This document shows, piece by piece, positions 36,094 through 44,712 of a stretch of 56,033 nucleotides of DNA. The first letter of the stretch is position 1; each line of letters opens with the position of its first letter. Location of the stretch: contig CALCMD010000075.1 of the NCBI GenBank assembly GCA_937965795.1, positions 1-56,033 on the forward strand. The letters run 5' to 3'. The position numbers were made by a program, and so were the translations under genes. The stretch is from an uncultured Lachnospiraceae bacterium (GTDB lineage Bacteria > Bacillota > Clostridia > Lachnospirales > Lachnospiraceae). The notes below the pieces were generated by a model, which searched no databases, had not been told where the DNA came from, and saw only the letters and a program-made list of their open reading frames with translations.

Positions 36094-36504
36094 ATGAAAA
36101 CGGAAGTTATAAGAAGAAATCATACAGAGATTGCGGTTGTAAGCAGCGATGAACTGCTGATTACAGATGTTCCGTCTGCTTTAGATTTAGTTATGACAGT
36201 AAAGTATGAAACGGGCTGTACCAATATTGCCGTAAACAAGGAAGCGATTATAAAGGATTTCTTTGTATTGAGTAGTTGCCTGGCAGGGGAAATCTTGCAA
36301 AAATTCATAAATTATGGTGTGAGGTTTGCAATATATGGTGATTTTTCAAAATATACGAGCGAGCCGTTAAAAGATTTCATGTATGAAAGCAATAAAGGAA
36401 AAGATATTTACTTTCAGCCTACGGCCTCTCTTGCAGTTGATAAGCTTTCTGGGCGCGCCAAGAACAAAAAAGAGACAGATATGAACGCTGATTGCAGGCG
36501 GTAG
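36094..36504 (+). CDS. DUF4180 domain protein
   Basis: 136 residues. The pattern ELLITDVPSALDLVMTVKYETGCTN and the stretch NYGVRFAIYGDFSKYTSEPLKDFMYESNKG match DUF4180, a small family often found next to TetR regulators. Function is unknown. The C-terminal about 15 residues are unusually basic and polar and may be an extension. AGGAGGCAGAAA precedes ATG. Confidence 0.8.
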   Translation: MKTEVIRRNHTEIAVVSSDELLITDVPSALDLVMTVKYETGCTNIAVNKEAIIKDFFVLSSCLAGEILQKFINYGVRFAIYGDFSKYTSEPLKDFMYESNKGKDIYFQPTASLAVDKLSGRAKNKKETDMNADCRR

Positions 36505-36541
36505 GGCGTGGATACCGGTATAACTGCATAAATATCTGGCT

Positions 36542-36591
36542 TTTTCCCTTGTTTTTGCCCTTATGGGCAAAGGATAAGGGAAAATTTTTTT
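36542..36591 (+). terminator. Rho-independent terminator after DUF4180
   Basis: TTTTCCCTT (36542-36550) pairs with AAGGGAAAA (36576-36584), enclosing a second hairpin TTGCCC/GGGCAA, followed by TTTTTTT. Confidence 0.85.
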
Positions 36592-36731
36592 ATTCACGTC
36601 TTCAACAGAAATCGATGCGCCGCGCTTTGGCGTAATGCCTCTCATTTTTGTGCAGATATAGAGAGGAAAAGTGAGAGCTAAAATGTTATAATAAAAAAGG
36701 TAAATTTATCTGCAAATAAGGAGGTATCCCA

Positions 36732-37583
36732 ATGGAATGGGTTGAACGATTAAATCAGAGCATGAAGTATATTGAGGAACATTTGACGGGCGAGATTGAC
36801 TACGAACAGCTTGGACGGATTGCCTGCTGCTCCACCTATCACTATCAGAGAATGTTTACTTATATGGCGGGCATTACTCTGGCAGAGTATATCCGAAGAA
36901 GAAAAATGTCTTTGGCAGCAGTAGATTTGCAGGGTGGGAATGAGCGAATTATTGATGTTGCTGAGAAATACGGCTACCATTCCCCAACAGCATTTAACAG
37001 AGCTTTTCAGTCGTTTCATGGAATTGCGCCTTCGTCTGTTAAAGGGGAGGGCGTATCTGTGAAATCTTTTTCTCCCATTGTATTTAGAATTGCTGTAAAA
37101 GGAGCAACGGAAATGAATTATCGAATCGAAACAAAGAACGCTTTTCGTATTATTGGCGTATCGGCGCCTCTTGAACAGGAAATCGAAAACAATTTTATGG
37201 TTGTGCCGAAGATGTGGCAGGATGCCGCTGTAAATGGCACAGTAGAGAAGCTGGCAGGAATGATGGACACGCCGCCAATGGGGCTTTTGGGCGTGAGTGC
37301 CTGCAATGACGAGGAACAATGGAAATATTTTATTGCCGTTTCAAGTACAAAAGCGAGTGGTAAATTTGAAGAATATATAGTGCCTGCATCTACCTGGGCG
37401 GTCTTTTCCGGCTCAGGAACAAATCATTCGATACAGGAATTGGAACAACGAATTATAACCGAGTGGCTTCCGACTTCCGGATATGAATATGCAAACGCCC
37501 CTGATATTGAAGTTTACTTAAATCCGGACCCGCAGAATGCGCAATACGAGGTATGGATACCTGTTACAAAGAAAGCAAAGTAA
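36732..37583 (+). CDS. AraC-family regulator with GyrI-like effector domain
   Basis: 283 residues. Residues 1-105 form the AraC DNA-binding domain (IDYEQLGRIACCSTYHYQRMF, then VAEKYGYHSPTAFNRAFQSFHGIAPS). Residues about 125-283 form a GyrI/Rob-like small-molecule-binding domain (MNYRIETKNAFRIIGVSAPL to the final VEVYLNPDPQNAQYEVWIPV strand). This type responds to drugs or organic cations. AAGGAGGTATCCCA precedes ATG. No target gene is directly adjacent in an operon. Confidence 0.92.
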   Translation: MEWVERLNQSMKYIEEHLTGEIDYEQLGRIACCSTYHYQRMFTYMAGITLAEYIRRRKMSLAAVDLQGGNERIIDVAEKYGYHSPTAFNRAFQSFHGIAPSSVKGEGVSVKSFSPIVFRIAVKGATEMNYRIETKNAFRIIGVSAPLEQEIENNFMVVPKMWQDAAVNGTVEKLAGMMDTPPMGLLGVSACNDEEQWKYFIAVSSTKASGKFEEYIVPASTWAVFSGSGTNHSIQELEQRIITEWLPTSGYEYANAPDIEVYLNPDPQNAQYEVWIPVTKKAK

Positions 37584-37729
37584 TAATCTGCATATTTTAT
37601 TCAAAAGATTCAATGCCTTCAGTGCCAGAGGAAGCGTGTTATGGCGTCAGGGACTTGAAATTCTGCCGAATGAATAAAACAGGCGCATTCGTGGAAAAAT
37701 AAGGATTATTTTTTCGCGGAGGTAAGCAT

Positions 37730-38575
37730 ATGTATGGCTCTTTTTATGGCTGGTATTTGAAATGCCAGTCTGACACACAGACTTTAGCGGTAATACCTGC
37801 CGTTCACAAAGCAGGGAGGAGACGCACCTGTTCGATTCAGATTATTACGGATCACGACGCCTGGACAGTTACATTCCATGCAGATATATTTCAACGGACG
37901 AGGAAGAATATTTTCATCGGAGAGAACCAATTCGGTGAAGAAGGGATTCGTCTGGCAATCCAAACACCACAGCTAACCGTTAGGGGAAAATTGAATTTTG
38001 GCTCACTTCGCCCCCTAAAATATGACATTATGGGGCCGTTTGCGTTCGTGCCATTTATGGAATGCCGCCACAGCGTGCGGAGTATGCGGCATTCGGTCTG
38101 GGGAAATGTGTGCATCAATGGACAAAAATATTCTTTTCAGAATGCCTGGGGATACTGGGAAGGAGACCGGGGCCGGTCATTTCCGAAAGAGTATATCTGG
38201 ACGCAATGCTGTTTTTCCGGCGGGTCTTTCATGTTATCAGTGGCGGATATTCCCATTGCAGGTATTCATTTTACTGGTATTATAGGCGTGATATTATGGC
38301 GGGGGAAAGAGTACAGAATCGCTACTTATCTGGGAGCCAGGGCGGTTCAAATTCAAAACAAAATGGTCCGGGTGATACAGGGGAATCTGGAATTGGAGGT
38401 TCGGCTGCTGGAAACACCAGAACGTCCGCTTAAGGCTCCGGCGAAAGGGGATATGATAAGGACAATTCACGAAAGCGCAGCTTGTCGGGCTTTCTATCGA
38501 TTCCGCAAAGAGGGGCGTACTCTTTTTGCCTTTGAAACAGACAGGGCTTCCTGTGAATTTGAATATCATTCCTGA
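37730..38575 (+). CDS. Tocopherol cyclase-like protein
   Basis: 281 residues with the family's beta-rich pattern: FYGWYLKCQ at the start, the MGPFAFVPFMECRHSVRSMRHSVWG segment and GYWEGDRGRSFPKEYIWTQC near residues 140-158. Plant tocopherol cyclases are longer; bacterial relatives in anaerobes are uncharacterised and are unlikely to make vitamin E. GCGGAGGTAAGCAT precedes ATG. It stands alone with no related pathway genes nearby. Confidence 0.8.
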   Translation: MYGSFYGWYLKCQSDTQTLAVIPAVHKAGRRRTCSIQIITDHDAWTVTFHADIFQRTRKNIFIGENQFGEEGIRLAIQTPQLTVRGKLNFGSLRPLKYDIMGPFAFVPFMECRHSVRSMRHSVWGNVCINGQKYSFQNAWGYWEGDRGRSFPKEYIWTQCCFSGGSFMLSVADIPIAGIHFTGIIGVILWRGKEYRIATYLGARAVQIQNKMVRVIQGNLELEVRLLETPERPLKAPAKGDMIRTIHESAACRAFYRFRKEGRTLFAFETDRASCEFEYHS

Positions 38576-38768
38576 TTGCGCGATATAGAATGACAGATTT
38601 GAATTGCGGATTATGTCCCATGCACTTGAATAAATATTGTCCCGTTTGCGGTGGTGGAGAGGGAAATCAATCCTTTCCACTTTCTTTGTTCAGGAAAATG
38701 TTATCATAAACATGACATACAGTTGACGTGTTTGACAGGATATAATAAAAAAGGAAGTGAAAAGTGTC

Positions 38769-39701
38769 ATGAAGATAGATAGGCTTATCGGAATTCTTTC
38801 TGTGCTATTGCAGGAAGAAAAGGTTACAGCGCCGCTCCTTGCAGAAAGGTTTGAGGTGTCCAGAAGAACAATCAACAGAGACATAGAAGCTTTGTGTAAA
38901 GCGGGGATTCCGATCAGTACCTCACAGGGTATTGGCGGTGGTATCCGTATTATGGACGGGTACAGGATGGATAGAACCATTCTGACGTCCAGGGATATGC
39001 AGATGATGATAGCTGGTTTACGTAGTCTTGATAGTGTAAGCGGCAGTCATTATTATAGCCAGCTTATGGAGAAAATCAAAGCCGGTTCCTCTGAATTTGT
39101 AAGCGGAAGTGAATCAATATTAATTGATCTGTCATCCTGGTATAAGGATTCCCTGACTGTGAAGATCGAACTGATCCAGGACGCCATTGAGTCAAAAAAG
39201 GTTATTGGATTTCATTATTATGCGCCAAGTGGGGACAGCATCCGGCAGATAGAACCGTATTATTTGATTTTCAAGTGGAGCAGTTGGTATGTGTGGGGCT
39301 GGTGCAAGCTCAGAAAAGACTTTCGTATGTTTAAGCTGAATCGTATGGATCAGATCATACAAACAGAGGAAGGGACGGCAGCCAGAGAAGTTCCGATGCC
39401 CGATGTGTCTACAGAAGCGATATTTCCAGGCGGAATCCATGTGAAGGCAGTCTTTGATCCCTCTATGAAATGGCATTTGATAGAGGAATTTGGAGCTGAT
39501 TCCTTTACCGTGCAGCCGGATGGAACACTTCTTTTCGAGTATGAATATACGGATAAGGACAATCTGATTACCTGGATGCTGACTTGTAAGGATAAAGTGA
39601 CGGTGCTGGAACCAGAGGGTATCAGAAAGGAACTTTTGCACATTGCAAATAACATGATTAAGAAATACGAATCTTGCGGATTCGGAGGGGAATCTGATTG
39701 A
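38769..39701 (+). CDS. WYL-domain transcription regulator (YafY/DeoR-like)
   Basis: 310 residues. The N-terminal helix-turn-helix is LAERFEVSRRTINRDIEALCKAGIPI, followed by GGIRIMDGYRMDRTIL and the WYL domain with IEPYYLIFKWSSWYVWGWCKLRKDFRMFKLNRM. WYL proteins often sense nucleic acid fragments or DNA damage-related ligands. TATAAT lies at 38741-38746, and three TGACA/TTGACG-like elements are spaced about 9 bases apart before it. It precedes the ClbS operon by 33 bases. Confidence 0.9.
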   Translation: MKIDRLIGILSVLLQEEKVTAPLLAERFEVSRRTINRDIEALCKAGIPISTSQGIGGGIRIMDGYRMDRTILTSRDMQMMIAGLRSLDSVSGSHYYSQLMEKIKAGSSEFVSGSESILIDLSSWYKDSLTVKIELIQDAIESKKVIGFHYYAPSGDSIRQIEPYYLIFKWSSWYVWGWCKLRKDFRMFKLNRMDQIIQTEEGTAAREVPMPDVSTEAIFPGGIHVKAVFDPSMKWHLIEEFGADSFTVQPDGTLLFEYEYTDKDNLITWMLTCKDKVTVLEPEGIRKELLHIANNMIKKYESCGFGGESD

Positions 39702-39734
39702 GATTGGTTCATTTACAAAATAGGAGGAATCGAT

Positions 39735-40289
39735 ATGCCAAGACCCAGGAATAAAGAAGATTTAATCGCAGCAGCAAATGCAAATTATGAGAAACTGCTT
39801 ATGATGATAGAAAAAAGAAATGACGCAGAGATTCATACGATTTATGACTTTTCAGCAGACGAAAAGAAAAAGGAAGCGCACTGGAGGCGAGATAAAAATC
39901 TCAGAGATGTTCTGATGCACCTGAATGAATGGCATCTGTTGCTTTTGGAGTGGATTAAGAATCGTGAGAACGGCGGTAATAAACCATTTCTGATGGAAGG
40001 CTATAATTGGAAAACATATGGTGATATGAACATGATTTTCTATGGCCGCTGCCAGGGCGTTTCAGAGGATGAGGCCCTGAATAGATTCAAGGATTCCCAT
40101 CATAGGGTGATGGAGGCGTTGGATACGTTCTCTCAGGAAGAATTATTTACAAATACTTTTTACCCCTGGGTAGGCGGCAGTTGTATCGGAAGCTATTTCA
40201 TCAGTGTCACCAGCAGTCATTATGACTGGGCAATGAAGAAGATGAAAGCACATCAGAAGAAAATTGTAAATAAAAAGGGGAGTTTGTGA
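39735..40289 (+). CDS. ClbS/DfsB family protein (DUF1706)
   Basis: 184 residues, a four-helix bundle of the DinB-like superfamily. The start MPRPRNKEDLIAAANANYEKL and the motifs LMHLNEWHLLLLEW, GYNWKTY and SHYDWAMKKMK match DfsB/ClbS. ClbS protects colibactin producers by opening the cyclopropane warhead of the genotoxin; DfsB-like relatives are widespread. AGGAGGAATCGAT precedes ATG. It is followed by a GyrI-like gene, which strengthens a detoxification role. Confidence 0.9.
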   Translation: MPRPRNKEDLIAAANANYEKLLMMIEKRNDAEIHTIYDFSADEKKKEAHWRRDKNLRDVLMHLNEWHLLLLEWIKNRENGGNKPFLMEGYNWKTYGDMNMIFYGRCQGVSEDEALNRFKDSHHRVMEALDTFSQEELFTNTFYPWVGGSCIGSYFISVTSSHYDWAMKKMKAHQKKIVNKKGSL

Positions 40290-40343
40290 TGAAGATAGAA
40301 ATGAGAATTTCCATAAGGGTGAATTTTGGAAGGAGAAGCAGGT

Positions 40344-40982
40344 ATGGCTTTTGATTTTAAGAAGGAATACAAAGAATTTTATATGCCGAAGAGCAAACCG
40401 GAGATCGTGAATGTTCCGAAGATCAAATATATTGCTGTCCGGGGCAAGGGGAATCCGAATGAAACAGGCGGTGCATATCAGCAGGCGATAGGCATTCTGT
40501 ACGCCGTGGCATATACGTTGAAGATGAGCTATAAGACCGATTATAAAATAGAAGGATTCTTTGAATATGTGGTACCGCCGCTGGAAGGTTTTTGGTGGCA
40601 GAAGGGAGTCAGTGGTGTAGATTATGGGAATAAAGATACGTTTCACTGGATTTCCGTAATCAGGCTTCCGGATTTTGTTTCGAAAGCTGACTTTGAATGG
40701 GCGGTAGAAACTGCATCAAATAAAAAGAAAATGGATTGCCACAGTGCAGAATTTTTGGAGGTTGAGGAAGGACTTTGCGTGCAGATGTTACATACCGGAC
40801 CGTTTGAGGATGAGCCAGCTACAGTAGCACGGATGGATGCTTATCTTCGCGAAAATGGATATGAGAATGACATAAATGATGAAAGGCTTCATCATGAGAT
40901 TTATATGTCGGATCCCAGAAAGACTGCTCCGGAGAAGAGGAAAACGGTAATCAGGCATCCGATTAAAAAGGTGGTGAAATAA
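40344..40982 (+). CDS. GyrI-like small-molecule-binding protein
   Basis: 212 residues with two SHS2-type repeats: IVNVPKIKYIAVRGKGNPNETGGAYQQAIGILYAVAYTLKM in the first half and CVQMLHTGPFEDEPATVARMDAYLRENGY in the second. Stand-alone GyrI-like proteins are known to hydrolyse cyclopropane-bearing genotoxins such as yatakemycin-type drugs. AAGGAGAAGCAGGT precedes the ATG at 40344. It lies between clbS-like and tfoX-like genes in one operon. Confidence 0.87.
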   Translation: MAFDFKKEYKEFYMPKSKPEIVNVPKIKYIAVRGKGNPNETGGAYQQAIGILYAVAYTLKMSYKTDYKIEGFFEYVVPPLEGFWWQKGVSGVDYGNKDTFHWISVIRLPDFVSKADFEWAVETASNKKKMDCHSAEFLEVEEGLCVQMLHTGPFEDEPATVARMDAYLRENGYENDINDERLHHEIYMSDPRKTAPEKRKTVIRHPIKKVVK

Positions 40983-41315
40983 GTGGCGACGACAAAAGAA
41001 TTTCATGATTATGTGACGGGCAGTCTGGGCAGAGTTGGCGAGATTACGACCAAAAAGATGATGGGTGAGTACTGCATTTATTATAAGGGAAAATTGATCG
41101 GAGATATTTGCGGAAACCAATTTTTCTTGAAGCCTACAGATTCCGTGCTGCGGCTCATGCCTGATGCAGACAGGGCATATCCTTATGAGGGATCAAAGAC
41201 GTTGATGGTAATTGTGGATGATGTGGAAAATATAGAATTGATGGAAACAGTTCTGAATGCGGCGTATGAGGAATTGCCGGAACCAAAGAAAAAGGCCAGG
41301 AAGAGGGGAAGATGA
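40983..41315 (+). CDS. TfoX N-terminal domain protein
   Basis: 110 residues matching TfoX_N: ITTKKMMGEYCIYYKGKLIGDICGNQFFLKPT and PYEGSKTLMVI. GTG start directly after the stop of the GyrI-like gene, with AAAAGGTGGTGA upstream, so translation is probably coupled. Stand-alone TfoX_N proteins have no established function in Firmicutes. The basic tail KKKARKRGR may bind nucleic acid. Confidence 0.88.
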   Translation: MATTKEFHDYVTGSLGRVGEITTKKMMGEYCIYYKGKLIGDICGNQFFLKPTDSVLRLMPDADRAYPYEGSKTLMVIVDDVENIELMETVLNAAYEELPEPKKKARKRGR

Positions 41316-41410
41316 TGGAAAAGAGCAGTTTTCATGGATGCCATGTATTATCATGGAAAGAAAAATAAATATCATGGACAAAACATTGTAATTATCAAGT
41401 CATAATTTAT

Positions 41411-41448
41411 AAGCCGGAGGGGAAAACCTCTGGCTTTTCGCATTTTTT
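41411..41448 (+). terminator. Rho-independent terminator of the ClbS-GyrI operon
   Basis: AAGCCGGAGG (41411-41420) pairs with CCTCTGGCTT (41427-41436), including one G-U pair, followed by TTTTCGCATTTTTT. Confidence 0.85.
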
Positions 41449-41853
41449 GAGGAAAATGCACGGAATGGCATTAAGAAAAAATAGAACAGAGATTAGGCAA
41501 ATAGGTAAGGAATGTCTGATTTTTGGATATTTGACCTGTGTTTACCCATATTAGAAAATCTAAATGATTTATAGAATGTAGACATGAAAAACAAGGGATT
41601 GGAGGTGAAAGCATTGAGACAAGTGCGTATCGCCGTTGGCAATCTGCATAGGCAGTGGAAGGATAGCAGCCATTTTTTGAGCGCCGATTATCGTAAAGCC
41701 GTTTTCGGGAATGAGGACTTCCCATATGATTAACGGATGCGGGCTTTTGGCAGAAAGATTTATGAATCATCTGATGGTCAGGGAAACAGTTACAATAACG
41801 AATGAAAATTCAACCAAATACAAATGAGGAAACATAAGAAGGAGGAAATTACT
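41449..41853. other. Intergenic region with decayed short frames
   Basis: About 400 bases. A plus-strand stretch after GGAGGTGAAAG (41600) opens short frames of 30-40 codons that break off, including one at 41730-41827. They look like scraps of a lost gene that I cannot name. The ribosome binding site AAGGAGGAAATT before 41854 belongs to the radical SAM gene. Confidence 0.3.
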
Positions 41854-43209
41854 ATGGATGTATCAACAACGATTAAAAAATTTGGACTGGAGCAGGCATT
41901 TAAGTATTTGTATAAAGATCCGGAGAAAAATCTTCTAAAGATGATGGACTGGGCAGATAAATTTGCGGGGAATGAATTTATATCCCAGAGGAAAATCGTT
42001 CGCGAGGCAATGACTGACCCTAATCATCCGTACTATGGGTATATCCGGCATATCATTAACGATATTGACCCTCACGTCATGAAAACAACGGCAGTAAATT
42101 TCTTTATCAATGCAGCGCTGGTGGGCTGGCCGAAACAGAATGAGAGCCGCAAGAAATATGGATGCAACATTCCGTGGACGATTCTGCTTGACCCGACGAG
42201 CGCCTGCAATTTGCATTGTACCGGTTGCTGGGCCGCCGAGTATGGAAATAAGCTGAACCTCACCTATGATGAGATAGACGACATCATAGAGCAGGGAAAG
42301 AAATTGGGCGTGTATCTGTACATATATACCGGAGGAGAACCGTTGGTACGCAAAAAGGATCTGATCTGTCTCTGCGAGAAGCATTCAGATTGCATATTCC
42401 TATGCTTCACGAATGGAACACTGATTGATGAAGCCTTTGCAGATGAGATGCTCCGGGTTGGAAATTTTGTTCCGGCGATTTCTCTGGAAGGATTTGAGAC
42501 TGCTACTGATTTACGCAGGGGGAATGGCGTATTCAAAAAGGCAACATCAGCAATGGAAATTCTTCGGAAAAAGAAACTGTTTTACGGCATTTCTTCCTGT
42601 TATACCAGTGCAAACTTCGCGTCCATCACATCTGAGGAATTTTTCGACAGCTTGATTGACCTGGGCGCATATTTCATCTGGTATTTCCACTATATGCCAG
42701 TCGGAAATGACGCGTCTCCGGAACTAATGCCTACACCTGCGCAGAGAAAAGAAACCTACCGGCGCATCCGTCATTACAGGGCAACCAAACCATTGTTTGC
42801 TATGGATTTCCAGAACGATGCGGAATATGTGGGAGGCTGTATCGCAGGAGGACGCCGCTATTTCCATATCAATGCAAATGGAGATATTGACCCATGCGTA
42901 TTCATCCATTATTCCGATTCGAATATCCGGGAAAAGACGATCCTGGAGGCGTTGCAGTCTCCGATGATGATGGCATATCACGATAATCAGCCGTTCAATG
43001 AAAACATGCTGCGGCCATGTCCGATGCTGGAAAATCCGGAAAAGTTAAGAGATATGGTAGCAGGCACGGATGCGCATTCTACAGATTTGCAGTCTCCGGA
43101 AACGGTGGAACATCTGTGTGCGAAGTGCGACAAATATGCAGAGCATTGGAGACCGGTGGCAGATGAATTATGGACGAATAGCAGAACAAACAGAGAAAAG
43201 GCGGATTAG
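41854..43209 (+). CDS. Radical SAM protein with C-terminal SPASM-like cysteines
   Basis: 451 residues. A helical N-terminal region (about 1-105) precedes the radical SAM barrel with CNLHCTGC (about 116-123) and YTGGEPL. The C-terminal part has Cys in GGCIAGGRRYFHINANGDIDPCVF, then RPCPML and CAKCDKY, consistent with an auxiliary iron-sulfur cluster. The substrate is not evident: no small precursor peptide lies within a few hundred bases. A TetR gene is convergent, 134 bases downstream. AAGGAGGAAATTACT precedes ATG. Confidence 0.85.
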   Translation: MDVSTTIKKFGLEQAFKYLYKDPEKNLLKMMDWADKFAGNEFISQRKIVREAMTDPNHPYYGYIRHIINDIDPHVMKTTAVNFFINAALVGWPKQNESRKKYGCNIPWTILLDPTSACNLHCTGCWAAEYGNKLNLTYDEIDDIIEQGKKLGVYLYIYTGGEPLVRKKDLICLCEKHSDCIFLCFTNGTLIDEAFADEMLRVGNFVPAISLEGFETATDLRRGNGVFKKATSAMEILRKKKLFYGISSCYTSANFASITSEEFFDSLIDLGAYFIWYFHYMPVGNDASPELMPTPAQRKETYRRIRHYRATKPLFAMDFQNDAEYVGGCIAGGRRYFHINANGDIDPCVFIHYSDSNIREKTILEALQSPMMMAYHDNQPFNENMLRPCPMLENPEKLRDMVAGTDAHSTDLQSPETVEHLCAKCDKYAEHWRPVADELWTNSRTNREKAD

Positions 43210-43343
43210 TTAGAGAGAAAACCTTGATTCCCGGCATATGAATTGCAATGGCTCAGGACGATTTGTTCTTGGAGGGCCTCACAGGGACAGCAGATTGACA
43301 GACAGACATCTTCCGATGGACATTTTGGAAGAAAGGAATTTTA

Positions 43344-43913
43344 TCAATGTCTGCTGTTTAAGGATTCTGCGGACTTAAGGAACGCTTCTTTACCTGAATC
43401 GCTGAATAAGTCTGTAATACGTACAAACTGTTTCAGGAGATCGTAGTTCATTCCTGCGTCCAGCCAGTCGAGAAGGATGCCGACCAGAATACATTTATAA
43501 AATCGGATCAGCAGGGTTTTATCTTCAGAAGGGAGTGTTAAATCTGAGGTAACAGCATTCACATACTGGGTTATGGTATAAAGTGCAATCTGTTCTAAAT
43601 GGTTAAGAAAAACTTCACGCTGAAGAGACCGATAAATATGAAGTATCGCTTTTTTTCTTTTTAAAGACCGTTGAACAATAGGTGTAAGACACTCGATAGG
43701 AGAACCAAACTTACTGTAGGTTTGAATCATATAGTCGGCATCCTGCTTTAAGGTATTCTCTAAGAGCTCCGGAATATCATGAAAATGATAATAAAAAGTA
43801 TTACGGTTGATCTGACAAAGATCAACGATGTCTTTTACAGTAATTTTATTGTATGGACGTTCTTCCAGCAATTGCCAGAAAGCGTCTATGATGGCAGTTT
43901 TTGTACGGTTCAT
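43344..43913 (-). CDS. TetR/AcrR-family transcription regulator
   Basis: 189 residues from ATG at 43913 (a TTG at 43922 is also in frame). The DNA-binding helix-turn-helix is visible: YNKITVKDIVDLCQINRNTFYYHFHDIPELLEN. The C-terminal domain is of the type found in DhaS-like regulators. It converges on the radical SAM gene, so its targets may lie elsewhere or upstream at 43989. Confidence 0.85.
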   Translation of the reverse strand: MNRTKTAIIDAFWQLLEERPYNKITVKDIVDLCQINRNTFYYHFHDIPELLENTLKQDADYMIQTYSKFGSPIECLTPIVQRSLKRKKAILHIYRSLQREVFLNHLEQIALYTITQYVNAVTSDLTLPSEDKTLLIRFYKCILVGILLDWLDAGMNYDLLKQFVRITDLFSDSGKEAFLKSAESLNSRH

Positions 43914-43988
43914 GGATATCAACTCGCAATTGAAATGTTTTCTAGCAGTATAGCATAAAAGGTCTAATTTGACAATGAAACTGTATAA

Positions 43989-44240
43989 ATGAATCCACGC
44001 AATCGGTTTGATTTTTCATATTTCTATTCGCAACAAATTTGCCATAGCTTTATAATTTCTATGGTAAAACAAAGCGATAAGTCAGAGGGAAAGGATTTTC
44101 TGGACGCCTTGATGGATATTGGATTTTTTCAGAAGTACCAGGAAGAAATGGCAGAGAGGGCGGAAAATGTGACGTTTTTGATGAAAGATGGGCTGCTTCG
44201 GATGTCGGTGTCCATTGGATATTTTTATGAGGTGCATTAA
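43989..44240 (+). pseudogene. Short open frame, possible gene remnant
   Basis: 83 codons without a convincing ribosome binding site. The C-terminal 60 residues (FLDALMDIGFFQKYQ onward) look protein-like, but I recognise no family. It ends exactly before a terminator. It may be the tail of a truncated gene. Confidence 0.35.
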
Positions 44241-44288
44241 AAAAGCTGCTGGCACATGAGAAATGTTTCATGTATCAGCAGCTTTTTC
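44241..44288. terminator. Bidirectional terminator
   Basis: AAAAGCTGCTG (44241-44251) pairs with CAGCAGCTTTT (44276-44286), with an inner ATGA/TCAT pairing. An A run precedes and a T run follows, so it serves the DUF2000 operon on the minus strand and the short frame on the plus strand. Confidence 0.85.
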
Positions 44289-44711
44289 CTATCGCAGCAA
44301 GGGCAGACTGCCTGTGAGCTTATTGACTTTTTTCTTAGGACCGCAGATGGCAAGACCGAGGTATTGCAGAGCGCTTTCTGACACATTTCCTATTTTTGAA
44401 ATAAATTCATCATAGGTCTTACAGCCCTGTGCCAGATCGCTAAAGTCAACCACGGTTAAATCCTGAAAGTCGGGTTGATAGAGTTTTTCACGGATTGCTT
44501 TGATGATTTCCGGCGAGCCTTTCAAAATTGGCACAGGAAATTCAATGATTCCAGGATGCTCGTTTCCACTCAGGTCTGTAACATTTGCGCCGACCACCTC
44601 CGGCATCTCTTTTCCCAGGGTGATTCCCATGATAGCCGCCGTATTTGCGATAATGCCGGACGGCAAATTTTCGTCAATGACCATGACGCATTTTTCATTC
44701 TGTAAATCCAT
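44289..44711 (-). CDS. DUF2000 family protein
   Basis: 140 residues matching DUF2000 from end to end: KCVMVIDENLPSGIIANTAAIMGITLGK at the start, FPVPILKGSPE in the middle and AICGPKKKVNKLTGSLPLLR at the end. Function unknown; the fold may be related to peptidyl-tRNA hydrolase II. Its ATG lies 2 bases after the stop of the EamA gene and uses an AGGAGG site inside it. It is the third gene of an AraC-EamA-DUF2000 operon. Confidence 0.88.
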   Translation of the reverse strand: MDLQNEKCVMVIDENLPSGIIANTAAIMGITLGKEMPEVVGANVTDLSGNEHPGIIEFPVPILKGSPEIIKAIREKLYQPDFQDLTVVDFSDLAQGCKTYDEFISKIGNVSESALQYLGLAICGPKKKVNKLTGSLPLLR

Positions 44712-44712
44712 T

